Origin: Candidatus Bathyarchaeota archaeon | Lineage (GTDB): Archaea; Thermoproteota; Bathyarchaeia; Bathyarchaeales; DTEX01 | DNA length: 5,030 bases | Assembly (NCBI GenBank): GCA_021158305.1 | Contig: JAGGUU010000053.1 | Span: 1-5,030 of the forward strand | Direction: 5' to 3' | Shown here: positions 1-5,030 of the stretch, in pieces | How positions within the stretch are numbered: the first letter of the stretch is position 1 | Layout of the letters: every line of letters starts with the position of its first letter | Notes under the pieces: model-generated | Told to the model about the DNA's origin: nothing | Seen by the model: the letters and a program-made list of their open reading frames with translations, nothing else | Databases searched by the model: none | Position numbers and translations under genes: made by a program

Positions 1-947
1 ATCCATCGATGCGGGAATGGCCTATAATAACGGATGAAAGATTCAACAATGCGAATCCAATTCTGCCTATCTGCGAGAGGAAGATCAGGGAGACCGTGGA
101 GCCTCTCCTTGAAGATGGAATAGTCGTCGTTGTTCCAGGCTTCATCGGGAGGACTGAGAGCGGCAAGATAACGACGCTTGGAAGGGGCGGAAGCGACGTG
201 ACGGCCTTAGTGCTTGCGAGGGCTTTACGTGCGGATCAGGTCATATTAGTCACGGATGTTGAAGGAATAATGACGGCGGATCCGAAGATCATCAAGGGCG
301 CTAGGAAGCTGGATGAGATATCAATGGATACTCTTATAGGCATAGCTGACTCGGGAACAAAATTCATTCATAAGAAAGCCCTAAGATATAAGAGTCCAGA
401 GATAGACTTGAAGATAATCAGCAATTCTTCTGGAAGCCTAGATGCTGAAGGAACAATGATCCATGGATGTCTTCCAAGCATGATCCTTGTTGACTATCAT
501 CCAAAGCCAGCGATGGCAGTCACTATTGTTGGAGAGAAGGCTTCAGAATCCTTTAGGACGATAACAAGCGTACTCAGGGAAGTTCAGAGGGCAGGTCTAC
601 CATTGCTTGGAATGTCGATAAACCATAACTCATTAATATTATACTTGCCAATGGAAGAACCCAGCGATCTTCTGGAGAATATACACTCAGTTGTGCTTAG
701 AGATGAGAGGGCTATAGCCCTCGCCGTTAGGAAGAACCTGGCGTTTATAAGGATTAAGGGTGTGGGGTTGGAGGAGACTCCAGGAGTGATAAGCAAGATA
801 ACTAATGCGTTGAACTCCGCCGGAATAAACATTTATGGAATCTTCACGATCGCCTCAAGCATTGATCTCTTCGTTGATCTCAAGAATAGCGAGGATGCTC
901 TCCAGCTGATTAAGAAAAGTTTGGAATCAATTAATAAGAATGGGTGA
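1..947 (+). CDS. lysC: Aspartate kinase, C-terminal part (5' truncated by window edge)
   Basis: Aspartokinase transfers phosphate from ATP to the beta-carboxylate of L-aspartate in the cytoplasm, the first step toward aspartate semialdehyde, lysine, threonine and methionine. The frame (codons from base 3) is open to the left edge, so the ATG at 9 is internal. The N-terminal KFGGSS-type motif is absent, and about 140-150 residues are probably missing compared with a usual 450-470. Counting from that ATG, seen are VVPGFIG (41-47), the TTLGRGGSD nucleotide/aspartate-binding motif (55-63) and TDVEGIMTADPK (82-93), all classic for the amino acid kinase fold. Two ACT domains follow (about 170-232 and 243-305); the second carries EETPGVISKITNALNSAGIN (256-274 region) and is the usual site of feedback inhibition by lysine or threonine. 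Which effector acts here cannot be read from sequence. It ends 7 bases before aroB'. The family assignment is firm; the gene symbol is generic. Confidence 0.95.
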   Translation, partial: PSMREWPIITDERFNNANPILPICERKIRETVEPLLEDGIVVVVPGFIGRTESGKITTLGRGGSDVTALVLARALRADQVILVTDVEGIMTADPKIIKGARKLDEISMDTLIGIADSGTKFIHKKALRYKSPEIDLKIISNSSGSLDAEGTMIHGCLPSMILVDYHPKPAMAVTIVGEKASESFRTITSVLREVQRAGLPLLGMSINHNSLILYLPMEEPSDLLENIHSVVLRDERAIALAVRKNLAFIRIKGVGLEETPGVISKITNALNSAGINIYGIFTIASSIDLFVDLKNSEDALQLIKKSLESINKNG

Positions 948-948
948 T
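943..948 (+). promoter_or_regulatory. Shine-Dalgarno site for aroB', overlapping the lysC stop
   Basis: GGTGAT matches the complement of the archaeal 16S rRNA 3' end (AUCACCUCC). It lies 6 bases before the ATG at 955. The lysC stop codon TGA (945-947) is inside the motif, so a ribosome terminating on lysC sits directly on this site, which favours translational coupling. The motif decides the start: it lies inside the coding sequence if the ATG at 940 is used, and is ideally placed for 955. Confidence 0.8.
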
Positions 949-954
949 GATGGA

Positions 955-2049
955 ATGAGAGAACTCTGGATAAGAATAGATCCGTCCCTCCCATCTGAGG
1001 AGAAGAGAAGACTCATCAAGAAAACCGTTAATCTAGCATCAGCCTTCCTAGTTGAGCCAGAAGATGTGGAGGTTGCTAGGACTAGTGGCGCAAGCGTAGT
1101 TGTATCTAGATCTGAAGATGGCGATGTACTGCTTGTGGACTCCCTTGAGGCTCTCAAATCCGCTAAGAAGCTGAATAGAAAGGTATGTATCTACGTATCG
1201 GTAAGGGATAAAGGCGACGAGGAGAAGATCATATCCGCTGCGGAAGCCCTAGCGGACTATGTGATAGCTGACTGCTTAGACTGGAAAGTTATTCCCTTGG
1301 AGAACCTCATAGCGGCAGTTCACGGAAAGACCAAGCTTATGGCTTTAGCGTCGACGGCTGAAGATGGAAGAACAGCTCTTGAAACTTTACAGATAGGTGT
1401 TGACGGATTAGTTGCGGACACCACTAGCATAGAGGAGATAATGAAGATCAGTAGCGTTGTTAAGGAGGTTAAGACTAGGGAGTATGAGACTTTATCGACT
1501 GAAAGAATACAGTTCCAAAAAGCCGAGGTTTTGGAAGTGAAGCCCTTAGGGTCAGGAGCGAGAGTATGCATAGATACATGCGACTTGATGAGGGAAGGCG
1601 AGGGAATGCTCGTTGGATGTCAATCATCCGGCTTCTTCTTAGTGGAAGCCGAGGTTCATGAGACTCCATTCGTGGCTCCCCGTCCATTCAGAGTTAACGC
1701 TGGAGCAATCGCCATGTACATTCTAGCCCCGGATGGCAAAACAAGGTATCTTTCTGAGCTCAAGGCTGGAGACGAGGTTTTAATAGTTGATCGTGAGGGA
1801 AGAAGCAGATCTGCATGCATCTGCCGCGTTAAGATAGAATGGAGGCCTATGCTGCTGATAGAGGCTGAGTGTCAAGGCAGAGTCATAAAGACGATCCTGC
1901 AGAATGCTGAGACCATAAGGGTGATGACCGAGGATGGCAGCAAGTCAGTGAGCGAGCTTAAGCCGGGAGACAAGGTTCTTGTGCACATTCAGGAAGGGGG
2001 AAGACACCTTGGAACTCTAGTTAAGGATGAAAAGGTGATAGAGAGGTGA
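955..2049 (+). CDS. aroB': 3-dehydroquinate synthase II (archaeal AroB')
   Basis: This enzyme catalyses NAD+-dependent oxidative deamination and cyclisation of 2-amino-3,7-dideoxy-D-threo-hept-6-ulosonate (ADH) to 3-dehydroquinate, which replaces DAHP synthase plus AroB in many archaea. It is 364 residues from the ATG at 955, a normal family length. Seen: a N-terminal alpha/beta half with GVDGLVADT (148-156), then the family signature VCIDTCDLMREGEG (204-217) with GCQSSGFFLVEAE (221-233), RPFRVNAGA (243-251), GKTRYLSELKAGDEVLIVD (261-279), KTILQNAETIR (312-322) and a terminal GRHLG (349-353). The C-terminal third holds two similar SELKxGDxVL segments (267-276 and 333-342). The alternative ATG at 940 would add only MGDDG and would swallow the Shine-Dalgarno site. 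The last 4 bases overlap aroD. Use of the DKFP route is inferred from the family; the partner ADTH synthase is not in the window. Confidence 0.95.
   Translation: MRELWIRIDPSLPSEEKRRLIKKTVNLASAFLVEPEDVEVARTSGASVVVSRSEDGDVLLVDSLEALKSAKKLNRKVCIYVSVRDKGDEEKIISAAEALADYVIADCLDWKVIPLENLIAAVHGKTKLMALASTAEDGRTALETLQIGVDGLVADTTSIEEIMKISSVVKEVKTREYETLSTERIQFQKAEVLEVKPLGSGARVCIDTCDLMREGEGMLVGCQSSGFFLVEAEVHETPFVAPRPFRVNAGAIAMYILAPDGKTRYLSELKAGDEVLIVDREGRSRSACICRVKIEWRPMLLIEAECQGRVIKTILQNAETIRVMTEDGSKSVSELKPGDKVLVHIQEGGRHLGTLVKDEKVIER
2034..2039 (+). promoter_or_regulatory. Shine-Dalgarno site for aroD (GTG start)
   Basis: A perfect GGTGAT lies inside the last codons of aroB', 6 bases before the GTG at 2046. 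This is the same motif and spacing as the site before aroB'. It supports the non-ATG start, which overlaps the upstream stop as GTGA. Confidence 0.75.
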
Positions 2050-2747
2050 AGCCTAGAATATGTGTTTCGCTGAGAGCTGGAAAACCATCAGATTATCCGC
2101 GGCTAATCCAGAGAGCTGAGGCCGCCGGGGCGGATCTGATCGAGATCCGTCTAGATTATCTAAGCGTAGACCCGTCTGATGCACTGAAGGATCTTAGATG
2201 TCTTGTTGAAAGAGCATCGGCTCCGATGATAGTGACTAATAGAGCATATGATCAGGGCGGCGGGCGAAAGCAGAACGAGGATGAAAGGATTAAGATTTTA
2301 ATGCAAGCTGCTGAGGCTGGATTTGAATATGTAGATGTCGAGCTAACGACGCCAAAAATAAGCTCGGTAGTTGAGAAGATTAGGAGTAATGGATCTAAGC
2401 CTCTGATCTCCTTTCACATCTTCGATCGAACTCCATCGATTCAGGAGATGAGGAGTTTCATCAAATCTGAATTGGAAGCTGGAGCTGATGTCTGCAAGCT
2501 GATCACGTTCGCTAAAAGCCTTAATGACAATTTCAAATGTCTGCGGCTTCTAGAAGATATGGGTGGATCATCTAGGATTGTATGCTTCGCTATGGGGCGG
2601 AAGGGGCTTATTTCACGTGTTCTTTCACCCATCTGCGGCGGATATTTCACATTTGCATCGCTTATGGAAGGTGCGGCGACGGCTCCAGGGCAGATCTCGA
2701 TAAACGAGTTGAAGATGCTTTACGAGAAGCTAGGTGTGTATGAATGA
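2046..2747 (+). CDS. aroD: 3-dehydroquinate dehydratase, type I
   Basis: This enzyme dehydrates 3-dehydroquinate to 3-dehydroshikimate (third step of the shikimate pathway) by a Schiff-base, syn-elimination mechanism on a TIM barrel. It is 233 residues, typical for the single-domain archaeal type I enzyme. Seen: EIRLDYL (33-39) with the substrate-binding E/R/D set, VTNRAYDQGG (63-72) with the conserved arginine R66, VDVEL (96-100), catalytic His124 in SFHIFDRTPS (122-131), Schiff-base Lys151 in ADVCKLITFAKS (147-158), R191 in MGRKGLISR (183-191), and the substrate-closing loop ATAPGQIS (211-218) with Gln216. All catalytic residues are present, so the enzyme should be active. GTG at 2046 is chosen because the protein then begins at the first beta strand (MKPRICVSLR) and a GGTGAT site precedes it. 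It overlaps aroB' and aroE by 4 bases each. The type II (AroQ) fold is excluded by length and motifs. Confidence 0.97.
   Translation: MKPRICVSLRAGKPSDYPRLIQRAEAAGADLIEIRLDYLSVDPSDALKDLRCLVERASAPMIVTNRAYDQGGGRKQNEDERIKILMQAAEAGFEYVDVELTTPKISSVVEKIRSNGSKPLISFHIFDRTPSIQEMRSFIKSELEAGADVCKLITFAKSLNDNFKCLRLLEDMGGSSRIVCFAMGRKGLISRVLSPICGGYFTFASLMEGAATAPGQISINELKMLYEKLGVYE
2732..2736 (+). promoter_or_regulatory. Probable Shine-Dalgarno site for aroE
   Basis: AGGTG lies 7 bases before the ATG at 2744 and pairs with the CACCU core of the 16S 3' end. It is weaker than the GGTGAT sites of the two upstream genes, but its GGTG core lies at nearly the same distance from the start (first G 11 bases upstream, against 12). 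Confidence 0.55.
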
Positions 2748-3616
2748 AGGTTTCTGGAAGAACTAAAGTCTGCGCCGTGATAGGTGATCCGGTGGAGCAT
2801 TCCCTCAGCCCATGCTTTCAAAATGCAGCGTTTCAGCATCTTAAATTAGACTTCATATATGTAGCATTTACTGTTAAGGCTGAGAGTCTTGGAGATGCAA
2901 TTTCAGGCGTCAGAAGTTTGGGAATCTATGGATTAAACGTCACGATGCCTCATAAAATCAGCGTTATCAAGTATCTAGATGAGCTTGATGAGAGGGCTGA
3001 TAGAATAAAATCCGTTAATACAATACTGAATAGGAATGGGAAGTTAATCGGATACACTACTGATGGAATAGGAGTCTTGAATGCCTTAAAATATAACGGC
3101 ATCGATCCGAAAGGAAAAAAGGTAGTCATCCTTGGAGCTGGCGGAGCGGCCCGTTCAGCCTCATATGCACTTTCAGAAGTAGCCGGGGAGCTCGTGATCC
3201 TTAACAGAACAATAGAGAGAGCTAGGAATCTGGCATCTAAAGTCCGCAGGCTAATCGGGTCGCATGTGAATGTTAAGTGGGATGGCCTTACTGAGGAAAG
3301 TCTCAGAAGGGAGATTCGTGAGGCAGACATACTCATCAACGCGACTCCCGTTGGCATGAGCCCATATGTGAACGGAACACTTGTTGAGAAGCGTCTTCTC
3401 CATCCAGATATGGTCGTCTTCGACATGATATATCATCCCTTAAAGACCAGACTTCTCAGAGAGGCTGAAGAGGTAGGCGCGAAGACGATCAATGGATTGA
3501 GCATGCTGATCCATCAGGGAGCAGCCTCATTCGAGATATGGACCGGGATGGAAGCACCGATTGATATTATGATGAAGGCGGCTGAGGAGGAGATCCGGAG
3601 GAGAGAAGGGATATAA
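2744..3616 (+). CDS. aroE: Shikimate dehydrogenase (NADP+)
   Basis: This enzyme reversibly reduces 3-dehydroshikimate to shikimate with NADPH. At 290 residues it is slightly longer than the common 270-280, the extra lying in a charged C-terminal helix (EEEIRRREGI). The N-terminal catalytic domain shows GDPVEHSLSP (14-23) with substrate-binding Ser20 and Ser22, NVTMPHK (65-71) with catalytic Lys71, SVNT (90-93) with Asn92, and TTDG (105-108) with catalytic Asp107. The Rossmann domain shows GAGGAA (131-136), then NRTIERA (154-160), whose Arg/Thr pair after strand 2 is typical of NADP+ preference, and NATPVGM (199-205). The C-terminal part has DMIYHPLKTRLL (227-238) and GLSMLIHQGA (251-260) with Gln258. 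These features fit AroE better than the YdiB or quinate dehydrogenase paralogues, as does the operon context. ATG at 2744 overlaps the aroD stop as ATGA; AGGTG at 2732-2736 is a reasonable ribosome site. Confidence 0.97.
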   Translation: MKVSGRTKVCAVIGDPVEHSLSPCFQNAAFQHLKLDFIYVAFTVKAESLGDAISGVRSLGIYGLNVTMPHKISVIKYLDELDERADRIKSVNTILNRNGKLIGYTTDGIGVLNALKYNGIDPKGKKVVILGAGGAARSASYALSEVAGELVILNRTIERARNLASKVRRLIGSHVNVKWDGLTEESLRREIREADILINATPVGMSPYVNGTLVEKRLLHPDMVVFDMIYHPLKTRLLREAEEVGAKTINGLSMLIHQGAASFEIWTGMEAPIDIMMKAAEEEIRRREGI

Positions 3617-4497
3617 TGAATCGTTTAGGAAGGGCTGTTGCGTACGGTGCTGTTACAGTTATAAATGCGATCTCCTGCGGTTTAGGCGCCGCTTTAAGCG
3701 TTAAGCTGAGAACTGAGGCGACTGTGCGGCTTACCAATAAGCCGGGAAGAGTGGAGGGACGAATCCTGTCAGATCCCGAGGAGAGCACCATATTAATAGA
3801 GAAGACAGTCACGCATGTTTTAAGATATTTTGACGCTGAAAAGAAGTATGGAGCATATGTTGAAACATGGTCGAATATCCCAATAGCTAGGGGGCTCAAG
3901 AGTAGTAGCGCAGCTGCTAACGCCATAGCCCTAGCTGTCTGCGACGCTTTAGATGAGGAAATTGATGACTTAACGGTTGTGAACCTCGGAGTAGACGCAG
4001 CTATAGAGGCAGGTGTCACTATCACAGGAGCCTTTGACGACGCCTCAGCCTCATATTTCGGAGGGTTGACGATGACTGATAATCGCGAAAGGAAGATACT
4101 GAAGCATATCCATGTTGAGGAATATCCTGTCCTAATTTATGTGCCCCAAGAAAAAGCCTATACTGCTAAATCGAATGTTGAGAGGATGAGAATCATAGCG
4201 GATGAAGTTAGGGCTCTGCATAAGATGGCTCGTTCTGGAGATTACTGGCAAGCAATGACGCTTAACGGGATAATATACTCCGAGGTCCTTGGCTATGATG
4301 TTGAAATTATTATCAGGGCCTTAGAGGCTGGGGCTGTAGCCTCCGGGCTTTCAGGAACCGGGCCTGCGGTAGCCGCCGTCGTTCCGGAAGATTATGTTGA
4401 GAAGGTTAGGGATGCTTGGAGAAGATATCCAGGCAACCTCATCGAGACTCGGATCAACTTGGAGAAGGCTCATGCTCAGGGTGAATCTGTTGGTTGA
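3616..4497 (+). CDS. aroK: Shikimate kinase, archaeal GHMP-kinase type
   Basis: This enzyme phosphorylates shikimate at O3 with ATP, giving shikimate 3-phosphate. It belongs to the GHMP (galacto-, homoserine, mevalonate, phosphomevalonate) kinase superfamily and is unrelated by descent to the P-loop AroK/AroL of bacteria. It is 293 residues, the expected length. Seen: N-terminal GRAVAYGAVTVINAISCGLG (5-24), where GAVTVINAI is typical of archaeal shikimate kinase; the ATP-binding GHMP motif PIARGLKSSSAAANA (89-103); TGAFDDASASYFGG (137-150), the archaeal shikimate kinase signature; and the third GHMP motif GLSGTGPA (244-251). Homoserine kinase is the main alternative within the superfamily, but the DDASAS segment and the position between aroE and aroA argue against it. 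ATG at 3616 shares one base with the aroE TAA. The nearest strong purine motif, GGAGGAG (3597-3603), is 12 bases upstream, rather far, so coupling to aroE termination probably helps initiation. Confidence 0.95.
   Translation: MNRLGRAVAYGAVTVINAISCGLGAALSVKLRTEATVRLTNKPGRVEGRILSDPEESTILIEKTVTHVLRYFDAEKKYGAYVETWSNIPIARGLKSSSAAANAIALAVCDALDEEIDDLTVVNLGVDAAIEAGVTITGAFDDASASYFGGLTMTDNRERKILKHIHVEEYPVLIYVPQEKAYTAKSNVERMRIIADEVRALHKMARSGDYWQAMTLNGIIYSEVLGYDVEIIIRALEAGAVASGLSGTGPAVAAVVPEDYVEKVRDAWRRYPGNLIETRINLEKAHAQGESVG
4480..4484 (+). promoter_or_regulatory. Possible Shine-Dalgarno site for aroA (supports a TTG start)
   Basis: GGTGA lies 5 bases before the in-frame TTG at 4490 and resembles the GGTGAT sites upstream of aroB' and aroD. 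If instead the ATG at 4472 is the start, this motif is coding and the ribosome site would be GGAG at 4461-4464, 7 bases before that ATG. Confidence 0.45.
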
Positions 4498-5030
4498 TGT
4501 CATAGTCCATGGTGTGAGTCATCTCAGCGGAACGGTTAAGGCTCCTCCATCCAAATCGCTAACCCATAGAGCATTAATTGCATCTGCGCTGTCAGATGGA
4601 ACATCGGTCATAAAGGATCCCTTAATATGCGATGATACAATTGCTACTCTTAATGCCTGTCGCATGATCGGAGCTGATATAAAAAAGAAAGATATCGGCC
4701 TTGAGATTAGCGGATGTCCAGAGCCGCGAACTCCAGAGGATGTGATAGACTGCAGGGATTCAGCTTCGACTATGCGTTTCATGACTCCTGTCTGCGCATT
4801 AGCTAAGGGAATCTCTATTCTTACTGGAAGGAAGAGTCTCCGGAGAAGGCCTATGGGCCCCCTTCTAGACGCGATGAGGAGTCTAGGTGTTAAGTGTTAC
4901 TCAGCCCGTGGAGATGGCTACCCGCCGATAATAGTCTTCGGCGGAGGCTTGAATGGGGGAAGAGCCGCGATACGCGGAGATGTAAGCTCTCAATTCATCT
5001 CCGGGCTTCTTTTCGCTTCTCCCATGGCTC
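4490..5030 (+). CDS. aroA: EPSP synthase (3-phosphoshikimate 1-carboxyvinyltransferase), 3' truncated
   Basis: This enzyme transfers the enolpyruvyl group of PEP to shikimate 3-phosphate, giving EPSP. The frame runs off the right edge after 180 codons; about 240 residues, most of the second domain, are missing from a usual 420-430. Counting from the TTG at 4490: GTVKAPPSKSLTHRA (14-28) with K22, S23 and R27, the phosphoshikimate/PEP-binding set at the same numbers as in the E. coli enzyme; DSASTMRF (90-97), equivalent to the E. coli NAGTAMRP loop; SLRRRPMGPLLDAM (116-129) with the PEP-binding arginine; and DVSSQF (164-169), the SSQ phosphoshikimate motif. The start is uncertain. TTG 4490 gives the usual leader length and follows GGTGA, overlapping aroK by 8 bases; ATG 4472 and GTG 4481 are in-frame alternatives, and GTG 4514 would leave too short a first strand. 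The loop carries Ala at the position of E. coli Gly96. UDP-GlcNAc enolpyruvyltransferase (MurA) is excluded by the motifs and context. Confidence 0.95.
   Translation, partial: MVDVIVHGVSHLSGTVKAPPSKSLTHRALIASALSDGTSVIKDPLICDDTIATLNACRMIGADIKKKDIGLEISGCPEPRTPEDVIDCRDSASTMRFMTPVCALAKGISILTGRKSLRRRPMGPLLDAMRSLGVKCYSARGDGYPPIIVFGGGLNGGRAAIRGDVSSQFISGLLFASPMA

Noticed and set aside
631..645. AT-rich TTAATATTATACTT, resembling an archaeal TATA box
   Set aside because: It lies in the middle of the first ACT domain coding region of lysC, about 310 bases before the next gene, with no convincing BRE. The following gene has its ribosome site fused to the lysC stop, which argues for read-through transcription.
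1..947. Treating the ATG at 9 as the true start of a short stand-alone kinase/ACT protein
   Set aside because: The frame is open to the window edge, and the ORF lacks the N-terminal third of the amino acid kinase fold. It is a normal aspartokinase cut by the window.
3086..3096. TATA-like AAAATATAAC inside aroE
   Set aside because: It is within a conserved coding region more than 500 bases before the next start; chance AT-rich codons explain it.
2950..3426. 158-codon open frame on the minus strand inside aroE
   Set aside because: It lies wholly opposite a gene with all shikimate dehydrogenase motifs intact. Its translation is Ser/Leu/Pro-rich with no recognisable domain, as expected for a codon-bias shadow.
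3567..4025. 152-codon open frame on the minus strand across the aroE/aroK junction
   Set aside because: Low-complexity Ser/Ala/Leu translation, no family motif and no ribosome site of note, antisense to two confident genes.
4519..4782. Minus-strand frame of 87 codons opposite aroA
   Set aside because: The + strand here carries the KAPPSKS and DSASTMRF motifs of EPSP synthase, so the antisense frame is a shadow.
1..5030. A hidden novel system (defence, mobile, CRISPR or RNA element)
   Set aside because: Every base belongs to, or lies within 7 bases of, a recognised biosynthetic gene. No direct or inverted repeats, tRNA-like folds or non-coding gaps were seen.

Overview
The window is almost wholly coding, all on the + strand. 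It is one tightly packed biosynthetic cluster from an archaeon. Three features point to archaea: a 3-dehydroquinate synthase of the archaeal second type (AroB', which works on the DKFP/ADTH route and not on DAHP), a GHMP-family shikimate kinase that replaces bacterial AroK, and GGTGAT Shine-Dalgarno motifs. AroB' is absent from the archaea that use a DAHP synthase with a classical AroB. A euryarchaeal or TACK/thaumarchaeal-bathyarchaeal type lineage is therefore possible, but the sequence alone does not settle which.

Layout: 1-947, the C-terminal two thirds of an aspartate kinase, cut by the left edge; 955-2049, AroB' (3-dehydroquinate synthase II); 2046-2747, AroD (type I 3-dehydroquinate dehydratase); 2744-3616, AroE (shikimate dehydrogenase); 3616-4497, archaeal shikimate kinase; 4490-5030, AroA (EPSP synthase), cut by the right edge. 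Junctions are +7, -4, -4, -1 and about -8 bases, so one polycistronic mRNA with translational coupling is the natural reading. No RNA genes, mobile elements, CRISPR arrays, promoters or terminators are supported, and there is no gene-free stretch of any length.

Functionally, the five aro genes stand in exact pathway order: ADH to 3-dehydroquinate, 3-dehydroshikimate, shikimate, shikimate 3-phosphate, then EPSP. The aspartate kinase makes aspartyl phosphate. Its reduced product, aspartate semialdehyde, is a substrate of the enzyme before AroB' on the DKFP route, so its place at the head of the cluster makes metabolic sense. ADTH synthase (AroA') is not visible and may lie upstream; chorismate synthase (AroC) may lie downstream.

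No undescribed system is seen. The points worth a second look are smaller: an AroB' start better placed at 955 than at 940, an ambiguous (probably TTG) start for AroA, an alanine in AroA at the position of the glyphosate-site glycine, and an internal repeat in AroB'.
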